Source: Venturia oleaginea (taxonomy: Eukaryota; Ascomycota; Dothideomycetes; Venturiales; Venturiaceae). Taken from it: a stretch of DNA of 64,000 bases. This document shows, one piece after another, positions 7,661-19,838 of the stretch; positions within the stretch are counted from its first letter, which is position 1, and the number at the start of each line of letters is the position of its first letter. Below the pieces are notes generated by a model. It was not told the origin of the DNA. It saw only the letters and a list, made by a program, of their open reading frames with translations, and ran no database searches. Where the stretch lies: assembly GCA_013176395.1 (NCBI GenBank), contig JABMLP010000003.1, forward strand, positions 620,001 through 684,000. Direction: 5' to 3'. A program made the position numbers and the translations under genes.

Positions 7661-10600
7661 GTGGTTTTTCGTAAATGGAATCGCACTCGACGCCGACGGG
7701 ACGAAGTCCTTATTGCATCGTATCCACAACATCCTTATAGGCTGTCTCTCTCTCTGTTCTGTAGAGCTTCTTCTTCCGCAGAGAAATACCCGGATAATAT
7801 TGCTCTCGTTGCTACACATCAGCCATCAGATCTTTTCGGTATCACGAGCCAAACTATGGATGATGAGCAATACCGACAGAAGCCTTACCTAAGATGGACG
7901 TACAAGGAATCCAAAAATGCCATTGACCGTGCCAAACACGGTTTACGAAATCTTGGAGCCCACGAGGGAATGCCGATACTGACCTTTGTCAACAACAGTG
8001 CTGAGTACTTCCTCGTCATGCAGGCTGTGAATGATATGGGAGCTGTCCTGGCTCCTATCAATCCTAGGAACCTGGCCGGCAAGGAGGAAATAACTCATAT
8101 GATCAAGGTCATCATGAGCTCCTGTACAGATCAGCAAGCTGTTATCGTCGTCCAGGATGAAAGCATCGTCAGACAGATCGATGCTTTGTCGGTGTCCAAG
8201 GGAGCTATCAAAATCATTCTCCAGCACGAGACTGGGACATCGATCGCGACAAATAGGACACCGAGCGAGCCGAAATCTTTGATACCTTTTGAAGAAGTCA
8301 TGGTCATGTCCAACACATGAGCTATCAATAATGGACATGCAGTACATGGACCCCAAAGACCAGACAATCTTCTTCACCAGCGGAACCACTTCTCTTCCCA
8401 AAGGTGTTAGGATGTCAGTCGGCCGCTTATCTTCTCTCCTGAAAATGCGTGACTTTCGACGGATGTCGATCAAGGGGACAGATGATGTCTCCCTGTACCT
8501 AACAACCACCTCATGGCCTATGTGGTCTCAAATGCATCTTTTAACTCTGGAGCTGCCGTGGTTCTCGCAGTAAGTACCGTTTGACATAATTGCTCATAGA
8601 AACGTCACCTAGAGAAAGGTTTCTGTCTTTGTGCCAAAAATTATGATGGACACTCTATTCAGAGAGCAGTGCACTCATGCTACTCTCGTACCAACCATGC
8701 TTCATGCATTGATCGGTATCAAAGCAGCACACGGGCAAAAGCTGAAACATCTCAAGCATGTCCTATTCGGCGGTTCTCTGCTGAAGCCTGCTGTGCTGAG
8801 GAGCTGTGTTGAAGAGCTAGGCGCCAATGCTGTCGAGAATGCATATGGTATGACTGAAGTCATCCTGATCAGTACCGGGAAACAAACAAACCCCATGGTC
8901 ATGGTCAAAGGCGACGATGTGTCTGTAGGCTCTGTATTGGCGGGGGCCGGCATCAAATGTTGTCTCCCAGATGAGATCACACCACTGCCAAGGGGAACTC
9001 CTGTTGAGACCCATTTCCATAGCGACTCGCTTGGATATGCCAATTATATCGATATGGAGAGCGATGATTTCTACGCCGATGTTAAAGGGAAGCGATGGCT
9101 CAAGACTGGTGACTAGGGTGTCATTGATCCTGATGGTCGTATCTTCCTCGTGGGTCGTTATAAAGATATGATCATTCGAGGTGGTGAGAATAATTCCCCT
9201 GCCGCTGTTGAGAGTGCCATCGGCCTCATACCACAAATGAAGGGTGTTTTAATCCAGGTTGTCGCAGCTCCTGATGATATCGCTGGCGAGGTTCCCGTCG
9301 CCGTGGTATAAGGCGAAGTTACCCCTGAACTTACACAAAGGGTCCAACATGCAGTATTCACGGCTATGGGTACTACCTATGTCCCGGACGAAGTATTGTC
9401 TTTGGTTAATATTGAAAATTTCTACTCCAATGATAACTCATGCTAATTATCTGACCAGAGTCAACTCGGCCTTGTCGATTACCCCAGAACAATGGCCGGT
9501 AAAATCCAGAAAACGAAACTTGGGGCTCTCGTCCGCAAATATCGATCAGATCAAGACCCAGCCATGACCAGTGGCACGGACTCACAATTAGAGAGCGACG
9601 TCAAGAGTATCTGGGCAAAAGCTGTTGGTATTCCTCTGGCAAATCTCAGGATCGACGATCCGCTTTCAGAGATTGCAGACTCCACCACTGTTATGAGAGT
9701 GAGGGACAAGATTCAAGAGAAAAACTGGAAAGACGCTTTCCCTAGCTGGGATGGCCGAGACAGGAACAATTGCTGGACAGATCAAGCTGCTCAAGTCGCA
9801 GTCTGTTGCTGATGTGAAGGGGACCACACACCAACGAGTTATTAGGCAAGGTCCACCTGGTGGAGAAGATATGGCTCATCTGACTGAAGATCCCGAACTT
9901 TTTGAGCCGACAAAGGAGGTGGTTTCGAAAGCTCTGGCTGTTCATGGACTTGGATGGGAGGATGTAGAGGATGGTAAGCTTTCTGGACCATTTCTCTTCC
10001 TCTGATTCAAAGCTAACAAAGTCCAGTCATTCCCGCGTACGATTTTTCTGATGTCATGGCCGAACTGGGTGATTTCGATTCGTGGGGGTTCAAAGTGGCA
10101 CTAATGCCCAGCAACGTCGACAAGAAGGCAGGTTCTTTATCCTTTCTTTCTATCAGTACGCTAACATTTGGCAGCAACTTCGAACTGCGATCGAAACTAT
10201 GCTGAAAAATTATCGGATTCTCGCATTCTTCCTGGTCTGGGATAAAGAAAAATTCGAATCGGATCTCGCGCTCCATGTTGCAATACGACAGGACAAGAAA
10301 CTCTTCGATATCGTCATCCAAGACGAAGGAAATGTGAAGACAGGAAAGGAACTTGGCACAATTCCTCTGAAGTACCCATACCCTGAGCATGCTCTTTTCC
10401 CAGGTCCACTGTTCCGAGCTCTCATATATTACGTCGAAGAGATAAAGAGTGCCGCTGTCATCACTAACGGTATGTTTCTTGCTCCAAGGTCTACCATCTA
10501 CCCTTGCTGACTTCAAATAGTGAGCCATACTGTGCTTGATGCATCATACGCCCAGAAATACTCAGAAGACTTCGATCGAGCTCTTGCAGGAAGCACCAAC

Positions 10601-10858
10601 CTACATGAGCACCTCCTCGACTACAAGATCTGGGCGGATTCCTACTACTCCCTCCGCACATCGCCCGAAGCACGAGCAGGAACAAAATGGCACCTTAAAC
10701 GCCTAAAAGACATCGCCTCCCACAAAAAAGCCCTCTGGCCATAAATATCCCACCGTTCAAAATACGACCCCACAGCCCAAGACAGCGAAGACGGCTTCCA
10801 AACATCCTTCGAAGCACCCCATATTCCTGTTGGGTGGTATGATGAGTGCTTGGTATGA
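7661..10858 (+). pseudogene. Adenylation-thiolation-condensation (A-T-C) NRPS-like gene, inactivated
   Basis: Successive frames give one enzyme. First is an adenylate-forming domain with the P-loop-like core FFTSGTTSLPKGV (about 8385), AYGMTE (8845), LKTGD (9100), GRIFLVGRYKDMIIRGGEN (9140) and the basic C-terminal PRTMAGKIQKTKL (9480). Next is a carrier domain with the candidate phosphopantetheine Ser in EIADSTTVM (9670). Last is a condensation-like domain ending in SHTVLDASYAQ (10525), a degenerate form of HHxxxDG. It is broken by a frame change near 8310, stops at 9114 (TAG), 9309 (TAA) and 10742 (TAA), and the frame resumes after each. Introns are still visible (9974-10026, 10470-10520). 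Intact relatives activate a carboxylic or amino acid, load it on the carrier and condense it; substrate here is unknown. The N-terminus is uncertain. Confidence 0.8.
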
Positions 10859-11556
10859 GGAGAAAGAGTTGTAGAGGTCGGATGTAATGCAGAGGCATGG
10901 CTGCAGTTTGCGCTCAGGGCCAGAGGATGTAGAACGTGGTACTTCTTTCCTAGTTTGTGGTGGAAAGTGGTGTGATAAGAATGGGAAAGCGCGTGTCCTC
11001 GTGCGCCATTCGTCCCACCTTCTATCCCATAAAATCCATCCGTTGCAAGCCGTGGGAGTTTCTTCCTTCGGGTGCCATCGGGAAACAATTCGAAGGGGTG
11101 GGCGCCTGTACTTTTCAGATCGCATCGTTTCAGATCGCATCGTTTCAGATCGCATCTTACAATCAAGAACGCCAGTGACCAGGGAGTGAAGTTCTCAGCA
11201 CGCTCGCGCACCGATTTGACATCCTCAGATCATCCGTTCCAAAAGCGATTCCAATTACCCTTCAGCTCCGATCTCCGACCTCACTCTCCATTTCCCCGCG
11301 GGATCTTCCCCTAAATCAATTTACAAACACAAATTCAATCAGGTCGCAGACAATGCAATCCTCAGATAGGCTCGGTTAGCCTCCTCACCCTTGTCATCGA
11401 GACATCGTACCATCTCGAGTATATTAGTACGCTTCGATAACGAATGCGAGTAACGTAATTGTTTCCGCATCAGTTAAAAGGCTGTTGAATTCGCAGTGAC
11501 CCGGAGTCAAGAGCCCTTCCGATCGGCTGTACGGATTTCACGCATTGGCTTCCAAG
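10859..11556. other. Intergenic with a 15-bp triplicate repeat
   Basis: The unit TTTCAGATCGCATCG occurs three times head to tail at 11113-11156. Nothing else recognised; the frames on both strands look non-coding. Confidence 0.7.
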
Positions 11557-12655
11557 ATGCGTTATTCTTCAGCACTTCTTCTTGCTGCCGGAGCAGGCAG
11601 AGTCTTGGCCGACGACGCTTGATCACCTCTGCATTTCATTTCTGGTGAGTTGAAAGGATTTGTTAAGCTTGAAACGAGACATCTGACATCGTGTGGCTCG
11701 CGCAACCACAGAGCCGGCCGAAACGGCAAAGATATGGTCGAAAGGCTATGGCGCAGCTGGAACTTCCATCTTCTCAAACGTGACTAAGCTGATCCCCGAT
11801 GCCACAGGTTATCCTGTCCACTATCCTGTAAGAATCTCTGCGATCAACTTGATCCTGGACGAGACTGACACGGCTTTGCTAGGCATCATTTGGCGCAAAT
11901 GTATGTACTTCGGAGGATCCAGGTGTTGCCGACATGCTCAAGCAGATTGAAACAAAAGCAAAGGCCTGTCCCAGCCAGAAGTATGTTCTTGGGGGTCACT
12001 CACAGGGTGGTGTGGTCACTGTTCGAACGATCAACAAAATTCCTGCAGATTTGCTTCCCAGGGTCGTTGCTGTAACTATGGTTGGTAGTCCTGAATGTCC
12101 AGCTTCAGTCAAATATCGTTGCAAGAGTTTTTGTAACCAAGGCGATGGAGTAGGTTTAATTGACGCGGTAGTTTCGTTTTAGTTCTAACGCATCCAGATC
12201 TGCAGCACCGGCAAAGTCTATACATCAGCTTGTGATTCTGGTTCTGGAGGCGCGGCGAAGGGTGCTACCGCACCCAAAATACCGAGAATCCCCAAGGCCG
12301 TAAGCCCTCCAAAGACGGAAGATAAACCCGATCCGAAAGGTATGGGTAGCATGGACATGCCGGGAATGGACATGGCTGGGATGAAGAGGCGCTTTGTCGA
12401 AACTGGCGAGAATGCTGAGGTGGTCGGGTTTGATCTGAAATCGATTTGCGATGGCCCCGAGCCTCCTAAAAAGGTAAGTATCACTTTGGAGTACTCCTTC
12501 GTCTACCATTTCATCAGCAACTGACTTTCCTTTCTCAGGGCTATAAGGTTACTCACAGCAAGAAAGGCGCCCATATGGCGTATAGCGAGGATGGCTATTA
12601 CGTGTACGCTGCGGCATGTTATATCCAAAAGAAGTTCAAGGCTGGTAGCGCATAG
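11557..12655 (+). pseudogene. Cutinase / acetylxylan-esterase-family gene, 5' part broken
   Basis: Exons join into a secreted serine esterase of the cutinase fold: ARATTEPAETAKIWSKG, the nucleophile elbow VLGGHSQGGV (11985), CNQGDG..ICS with the catalytic Asp (12145-12205), and THSKKGAHMAY with the candidate His (12555), ending DGYYVYAAACYI. Introns at 11828-11882, 12150-12197 and 12474-12538 have normal GT-AG borders. The N-terminal signal-like MRYSSALLLAAGAGRVLADDA runs into TGA at 11620-11622, and the frame before ARATTEP is offset by one base (in-frame TGA at 11684 with no usable acceptor after it). The gene is therefore probably dead, though the catalytic triad is intact. About 80 residues including the Met/Gly-rich MDMPGMDMAGMK separate Asp and His, longer than in classical cutinases. 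Intact relatives hydrolyse cutin or acylated plant polymers outside the cell. Confidence 0.8.
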
Positions 12656-13564
12656 TGCGAAGGCTGTAGTCAATTGGATTCTTGTACTGCTTTCGATTTA
12701 GAGTCTCAAGTTCTGATGTGAGAGGTATGAGCTGCTATGGATACCCAAACCCATGTGACACCCATGTAGATCATCACAGAAGGCCCCATGTGCATGTCAC
12801 TCCCACTCTTTGTTGTAATGGCATGAATGAACCTGTCAGCCCGGCTGGAAATTCTGTCCGAGATGTTGAAGTTGAAATCTGCGATCGTACTAACTATGGA
12901 CCTATTGTCGTTGTTGGTGCCCTTGTGTCGGCTGTTGCCTGTCGCAACTCCAAGGTGGATCAGCATCGTCTCCTGAATTGATCGGGTTTCGATGCAAAAG
13001 CGATGGATGGAGGAGCAAAGGCCGAGGTCAAGCGGGATCAGAAAACCAACCTTTCCGTAATCGGACAGGTCACGTGTCTAAGTAGACAACTCTCTCTTTT
13101 CTTTCTCTTCATCAACGACACCATCAGAAAAACAGCACACACAGCGAGAACTCAATTTTTGGGATTTACAGAAGTATCATCTAAAGATCATCAAAACACC
13201 TCTGCCAGTGGCCGCTCCGGCCTCTAGAGGCCATCGCGCGTCCCTCAGCGTCGATGAGATACCTCTAGAGTCGCCGTCGCGGCCACGGCAGAGCAAGCAG
13301 ACGAATACATGAGCAAGCTACACGAACGATGCGTCCACCAAAGACAACAGCAACCATCTAGTCACTATCTCCCGGCTATTCCATCACCCCAGATGACACT
13401 GCAACGCTCCGAGTCGACGAGTCACTGCTAGAACGGCAATACCTTCAACACAACTCAAACACCAGACACCCGGTGTGCAACAATCGGCACCACACACCAC
13501 TGCAACGACTAGACAACCTCTCCCAACGTCTTGGCAAACCGTCCTGCTACAAGCTGTTGCCCAG
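12656..13564. other. Gene-free stretch
   Basis: Both strands carry frames of 70-100 codons around 12680-12980, but composition and lack of recognisable motifs do not support them. No RNA gene or known repeat was recognised. Confidence 0.5.
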
Positions 13565-13775
13565 AGCCTTGAGCCTCTCCCCAAACTGTTGCCTCCCAGT
13601 TATGGCATTGGCAAGAGTAGGTGCGCGACACAGTAAGTAGTAAGGACGCATAGAAGGAGCCTATTGGCGGCAAATCCCCTCCCTGTAAGCTAGCAGACGT
13701 AGCCTTGAGCCTCTCCCCAGACTGTTGCGTCCCAGTTATGGCATTGGCAAGAGTAGGAGCGCGATATAGCAAGCA
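13565..13775. repeat. Direct duplication of about 72 bp, 136-bp period
   Basis: The block starting AGCCTTGAGCCTCTCCCC and ending in GGCATTGGCAAGAGTAGG occurs at 13565-13636 and again at 13701-13775 with a few mismatches. The minus-strand frame over this region is only the repeat read through. Confidence 0.8.
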
Positions 13776-13880
13776 GGGAGAGCGACTAGCAGCAGGTAGG
13801 CTCCGACTATAAGACGGCAGGTCTATAGCACGATCGGCGCCATACAATACGGCAGCTGCCAGACAGCCTCGTCTACGGGC

Positions 13881-14161
13881 TGTAAGAGTTCAACCCTCAA
13901 AGGTGTTTCGCAAGTGAGAGAAGACTGCTTGTATTTCGAAGTATCTAAGTTCAGAGAAGAATGCGTAAGTGTAGGAAGGACAACTAGTATATATGTCCTC
14001 CGTATAAGAAAAAAGGACATGCTGTCCAGAGAAGTATGGAAAGGAATAGAAATACATGTGAAACAATCCTCAAACAATCCCTGCTAGGCGCACGTGAAAG
14101 ACTACCAGGTAGTGCTAAGAATCCATCCAGGATAAGTTGAGAAAGGATCTATCCTTTGACA
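13881..14161 (-). mobile_element. 281-bp solo LTR (family 1) with target duplication
   Basis: Same length and ends (TGTAAGAG..CTTTGACA) as the gypsy LTR at 3432-3712. Flanked by CGGGC on both sides (13876-13880 and 14162-14166). A complete solo LTR; the TATA run and the CTAAGT segment are conserved, although the 12-base self-priming block carries a substitution here. Confidence 0.95.
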
Positions 14162-16784
14162 CGGGCATACCCGGAGTATCACACCCAAGCAGCGAAATCA
14201 CGACTACGATGGTTACTATTGTCTCCAGCATCACACAACCAAATACACTGCCGCATGGGAATCTGGTGCAAGGCAACTTTCACAAGCAGAAACATACTTA
14301 GGGAACCCATTGGCCTTGAGGGATAAGGCGAAACAGATAGACAAAGCTGAGCACTAGAGTGAGACTGTAGGTAGAAGGATAGCGAAACACGAGGCATTGC
14401 CTCTTGAGTCTACATAGCACAGATATACTAGCAGAGTGACCAGTATCTACAAGAGCCAGCGGGCATTTGGAGATACTGGTTAAGGGAAAAGAGGGAGGAC
14501 CGAGGGGACAGCTGGTCTTTTTTCAGTGAACGGGGCGAAGTGGGGCGCGGTGGATTATATAATCTATCACGTGTCGGCTGTCTGATGAAGTCCTCCTAAC
14601 CGGACATAGCTGCGTGATTAAGCGGCTGCAACCGAGTAGGATAAAATCAATCAATCAATCAATCAATCAACGACACCATCATTATGCATCGCCATCAGTC
14701 TTTCCTATCTACTCATCAATGCTGAATCCTCAAAATAGAACCTCAGAGCTCAGAACTTGATATGAAACGTCTTTCTATCCAACCTCGCGAACGACATCTC
14801 TCTAGCCAGCTTGCAATAGCCTCCTGGTCAACGGCTGGCACTGTCATGGGTGCCATGTCTATCTGTTATCAGCCAGATAGATATGTAGAACTGGATTGAA
14901 TTCAATATTGGATGAAGCATTGTTGCCGAGAGAAAGAAAGACTATATCAATCAAAAGCACCGCTGTGCTAACCATACTTGACTACCACTACTTCTAGATC
15001 CGTACATTGGGACCATATTACGGTTTACCATAAAAGACCTCGACACAGCCAGAGTGTGAGTCAAAGCGACCAACCCAGCCAGTATATAAGGTTCAGACAT
15101 CGCCCACTTCACTGCACACGTTACAATTTACCAACTCCAACTTATACGGCCATCATTCTGCTCAGTCTTACCCTAAAAAGTAATATCGAAGTACTTTGCC
15201 AGTCCTCCTCCTGTACGTGTAGCTTTCACTGATGATGCCCAAGGAATGTATACCGCACCCAAACACACACACAGAAGAGATTTAACAAATCCTAGACGAA
15301 ATCCGTAAACATATTAGAGAGAAGATTCCTATGGATTTGAGGGGGAGGGGGTTTGAGATATTTCAAGATGTTTCAAGAGAAGGCCCGATTAATACTCGTA
15401 TAAACTCAATCTATAGATGAAAGAACAAACCAGTACAGCCAAAACTCAAGGCCTTCCACTTCTATCTCATCCCCCGATCGCCCCATCAATTCTAATGGAC
15501 CATAATTGTCTCTCATCTCCCCCAGCAGCACCACAAAAGCCACGGGTACTTCCGCGCAACCAACTCACCGCGCGATCAAACCCATTTCTCGTAAGCCTCC
15601 ACCCACCATCCTTCCCAACCCCCAGGTAGTAAAAGCGCTAGGACGTGCACCTTCAATCAACGCAAAAAGAAGCAGTCGAACCCGCGTCAAAGTCTTCATT
15701 TGGTTGCCATTACCATTAAGTCCACGATTGAAACCATAGCGAAATCCCTATCTATCCCAGTTAATGCTGCTCTGCTGCCCATCTCGAAAGAACCACATGA
15801 CATGCAGATCACAGAGATTAGTCAAGGTGCGAAGAAATGCGAGGATTTGGTTTCTAATATCGATAGGAGGAGAAAGGAGGTTATGCACTCGATGGGTGAT
15901 TTTGAGATGGCGGATATCATAGGCGTTCCAGTTTAAAGTTAATCAAGATAGGTAATATTGATAGTTAGGGCGTTGATAACTACAATTTGGGCTCTGTAGA
16001 GACAAACTTTTCTGAATGGACGATTAACGTGGAGAAGCTCGTCGACTACTTGCTCAACTGACCTCAGTAGGGGAGGGTGATTTGAATTTGAACCGATGTC
16101 GGAATGATTGCAGGTGATCCGATGATCTGTCAATAAGCGTTCTCGGAATACTTGGTGTCAGAGCTCTATGGGGAGACTGTTAAGATTAGGTGTGTTGTTT
16201 GAAGTTTCTCTTGAGCGCGCGCTGAAGATGGACTATGCTGGACTGTGTCTGAGTGGCCCTTACGAAGTTTGTTGTCATGGTGGAATATAACGGCCATGGA
16301 AATCAATGCATTTATGTATATCACAGAACGATCAGCAATTCAAAATCGTTCATCCCATTTGAGCTCATCAATCAAAGATATGGAGATACTCAAATGTGCC
16401 TTGTGTTTCACGACAAGTTTCATTCTTGGGATGTTTCTTACCTCCAAGTTTGTCTTGTCAAGAGTCTTAGACATAGCCTTCGATCGCATGATAATGGTCA
16501 GGTATCTCACAGCTTGTTGCATGCTATGGCAAACCGATAGTCAGGAATTAAAAAAAAGCCCTTCGGGTTGAGCAAACATGCAATGCGATTCGCCATTTGG
16601 TGCGGAATGTCGAGCATTGCTGTCTTGGACTCCTCATACTCAGTGAACTTTGTAACATTCATAGATGCCTCTGCGACACCATCGCGAACATTGTGTCGTA
16701 TCATCATTCCTCGTTCCGACCAGTGCCTTCAACTCCTTCGCACCAACCTTTTTACCAGACCTCATAATAAAGACACTTCACTGT
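14162..16784. other. Mostly gene-free; (TCAA)n microsatellite and possible gene relic
   Basis: A (TCAA) run of six units lies at 14647-14670. Between 15417 and 15936 the plus strand has three overlapping frames. The last (about 15700-15936, with ISQGAKKCEDLVSNIDRRR) looks moderately protein-like, but no start, splice pattern or family can be assigned. 15940-16784 shows only short unsupported frames. Confidence 0.4.
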
Positions 16785-18564
16785 TTATGGAGTGACGCGC
16801 GATGGATCGCGAGGGAACAGAGTAGCCAAACGGACGTTCTTGAGGTCAAGCCAGTTGAGAACGATGCGCTCGATTCCGAAAGCTCCGCCACCGTGAGGCG
16901 GACATCCTAAAACACCAATTAGCAAATTCGTCTGTCCAAAAAGTGGAAATAAACTTGCCATAACTGAAGCACGTAACATAGTCCTTGAAACCAGGGTCAT
17001 CGGGATTTAAACCCAGTCCCGTCAGTCGCTGCCTCAACATCTCGTAATTATGGATACGCTGAGCACCACTGAGAACCTCCTGTCCTCGCATCATGAAATC
17101 GAACGAGTTGCTGAATTTGGCGTTTAGGTCACCGCCCTTGGGGAATGTGTAGAACGCTCGGGCTGCGGTAGGGTATTCCTTGAGGATGTAGAAGTCACTC
17201 TTGTATTTTTCCAGTACTAAATCTCCCAGCTTCTTTTCTTGCGTGGAGTTGATGTCCTCGTCCTCGGACGCTTCGATGCCAGCATCGTTGAGCATTTTGA
17301 TGCCTTCGACGTAAGTCAGAATTGGGACGTCTTCTGATTTTTCTGGAAGTTGGAATGGTGATGCTTTGTAGGTTTGCTGGACGCGGGCTGTCTGCTTGGC
17401 GAATTTCGTCTTGATTTGGGTAAGGATGTAATGTAGCAAGTCACGGATGAGAAACATAACTTCGGAGTAGTCGTCGGTAAACTCCATTTCCAAATCGAGG
17501 GAAGTGTACTCGCTCAAGTGACGGGACGTATTCGAGTTCTCAGCACGGAAGACAGGTCCAATTTCCATGACGCGCTTGAATCGGGAGGCTATGAGCATTT
17601 GCTTGTACAACTGCGGTGACTGTGCGAGATACGCCTTTTTGTCGTAGTATTTGACTTCGAAAACGTTGGCACCGCCTTCACTTGGAGATCCAAGAAGTTT
17701 CGGCGTGTCGACTGTGAGAAATTTACGCTGTTCGAGATATTCCACGAAAGCATGACGGACTCCACTTCGAATCTCAAAGATGGCGTGGTTGAGTGTGCTT
17801 CGAAGATCGACGGTACGGTTGTTCAGTCTGCTATTTAGTGACACAATTGGGCGTCCACCTTCTCCAGTCTCTTCTCCAGTAGCACCTTCCTGTGGGATAG
17901 CTTGTTCGGCATCCTCGACTTGGATTGGTAGTTGAGGCACTGACCGTGAGATGACCCAGATTTGTGTAATGTGAATTTCGCGATTGCTGATGGTGGCACT
18001 GTTCACCGGCTCCTTTGGCTCTTTCACGGTGCCAATCACATCGACCATGGACTCGGCAGGAATGTTGACGGCGAATTTGACCATCTGCCTGCTCAATGCC
18101 TCTGAGACGGCAATGACAGCCTGGATGGAGTCGAGTCCTTCACGGAAATTGAGGAAGCCCAGCTTTGCCGATTGACTTCTTGCATTGGCAATATCAGCGC
18201 GGAATAGCACTTCGTTCCCATCTGCTTCCTTCCCGAGCTCTTCTAATTTGGTTCGCTTCTGTGTAAATGGTTTCCAGTCTTTCGAGCCTACGGTGGGAAG
18301 GTCGCCGTATCTTCCTCTGGAGACATCGTTGGCGTCCTCTTCAGCCTTCTTGGCAGCGGCAGCTTTGTCCATCTCAGCTTTCTTTGCGGCCTGTACACAT
18401 GTTAGAGGACGGGATATAATCATGACTGCTATGTGACTCGCCTTTTCTTTCTCTTTCTCGAGCTTCTTCAAAGCCTTCTTTGAGAGCTTCTCTCCTCCTT
18501 CTGAGGGCTCGGCATTCTCGCCAGCCTCCTTGGACCTCTCGGGCAATTGCTGTTCTTCGGCCAT
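16785..18564 (-). CDS. dps1: Cytoplasmic aspartyl-tRNA synthetase
   Basis: Class II synthetase that charges tRNA(Asp) in the cytosol. The N-terminus is a Lys/Ala/Glu-rich helical extension (residues 1-80) typical of eukaryotic AspRS. It is followed by an OB-fold anticodon-binding domain (FRADIANARSQSAKLGFLNF region) and the catalytic domain, with motif 2 FRAENSNTSRHLSEYTSLD and motif 3 HGGGAFGIERIVLNWLDLKN at the end. Three exons, 18564-18442, 18390-16959 and 16906-16785, give about 558 residues. Both introns (18391-18441 and 16907-16958) start with GC (GCGAGT and GCAAGT), end in AG, and have CTAAC/CTAAT branch sites. The first is 51 nt without a stop, so unspliced RNA would read through in frame. 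The start codon is 133 bp from that of rrp40 on the other strand. Confidence 0.97.
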
Positions 18565-18697
18565 GGTGTGTGTACGGTGTTTGTTGTTGTTTAACGAATT
18601 AATTGTCTCCGAGGTGGGGGAAACGTAGAGGGGTCAAAACATCGACTCATAAAAATTTATAGTGACTCAATCCATCCCTCACACCACCAAACACACG
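18565..18697. promoter_or_regulatory. Shared divergent promoter of dps1 and rrp40
   Basis: Only 133 bp separate the two start codons, so both 5' ends and control elements must lie here or overlap the genes. A short AT-rich patch (ATAAAAATTTATAG, 18648-18661) is the only TATA-like feature. Pairing of two housekeeping RNA/translation genes suggests co-expression, which is inference. Confidence 0.6.
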
Positions 18698-19471
18698 ATG
18701 GACTCATCAATTGTGTTACCAGGAGACACTCTACCCACCGAACTATTACCCACATCCGCGAACAAGACCCTCAAACTCGGCCCCGGTCTCAGGCACCTCC
18801 CCCCGTCAACTATCAAAGCCACAGTCGCCGGCACAGTCACGAAAGACAAGAAGAACGCCGTGTGGATAGAATACAATGGCGGTCGTGTAAGTTCATACAA
18901 GCTACATACAACATCATCGCAAGAAGCCTAATTGCAACAGTACATCCCCCAACCAAACGACCTCGTCATAGCCACCATCGCACGCTCCGCCGGCGAGTAC
19001 TACAACTGCACAATAACCCCTCACGCACCACCTGCCCTCCTCCATCAACTCGCCTTTGAAGGCGCCTCCAAAAAGACGCGTCCACAACTCCATTCAAACG
19101 ACCTGATATACGCTCGCGTCCTGTCCGCCTCAAAACACGCCGATGTAGAACTCGAATGCTTCAACACGAATACAGGCAAGGGAGAGGGATTGGGACCGTT
19201 GAAGGGAGGATGTATATGGGATGTCAGTTGTCAATTCGCGCGGAGATTGATGATGGGGAAACGAGGAGGATTAGTTGTGCTGAATGAGTTGAGTGAGAAG
19301 GTTGCTTTTGAAGTCGCCGTGGGTAGGAACGGGAGGGTTTGGGTTTCTACTGCGAATGAGGATGTGAAGGTCCCTGTTATTGTGGGAAGGGCGCTACAAG
19401 AGTGCGATGAGAAAAATTTGGATGAGAAGGCACAGAGGGACTGTGTGAGGAGGCTGTTGAGAGACATCTGA
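18698..19471 (+). CDS. rrp40: RNA exosome cap subunit Rrp40
   Basis: One of the S1/KH cap proteins of the RNA exosome, which processes and degrades RNA in nucleus and cytoplasm. The start MDSSIVLPGDTLP matches the family N-terminus (VLPGD), followed by LKLGPGLRHLPPS, then the S1-like segment YIPQPNDLVIATIARSAGEY and FEGASKKTRPQLHSNDLIYA. The KH part contains LKGGCIWDVSCQFARRLM and FEVAVGRNGRVWV; this order is that of EXOSC3/Rrp40 rather than Rrp4 or Csl4. Exons are 18698-18886 and 18941-19471, joined by a 54-nt GT-AG intron with a CCTAATT branch site, giving 239 residues, a normal length. Divergent from dps1. Confidence 0.95.
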
Positions 19472-19836
19472 GTTGCTGCAGCTTCTTTTCCTCCTTACTT
19501 CACACCGGCGTTAGATTTTGCATCATGATACCCAGATAGACTTTCAGATATTGGTACCGTGTCTTCTCCGGACCTTGTTCTCACCCACTACTAACTAGCA
19601 TAATAGAATACGGCTGTTTGTCGCAACACAGGCATATCGCCCTCAATAGCACTAAACGATATCAAACCCTACATTCCATGAAACAGTTTCTCAGACCAGT
19701 AAAATGGCCAAGATCTTGCCACTATCATGTCTGAAAGGGCATGGACATGTTATTTAGGTCCTGGAGTACTTGATCTGGTATCTTTTAAACCCGACATAAT
19801 CTCTACTCGATTTCCCGATTTTTTGGTGTTTTGACG
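19472..19836. other. Intergenic, no feature seen
   Basis: 3' flank of rrp40 up to the TA target of the next element; nothing recognised. Confidence 0.6.
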
Positions 19837-19838
19837 TA

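Noticed and set aside
8131..9361. Minus-strand frames opposite the adenylation domain
   Set aside because: Antisense shadows; the plus strand carries the ordered adenylation motifs.
10645..11211. Long minus-strand frame of 188 codons
   Set aside because: It crosses the 15-bp triplicate repeat and the end of the NRPS-like gene and has repetitive RCDLKRCDLK-type translation; a repeat artefact.
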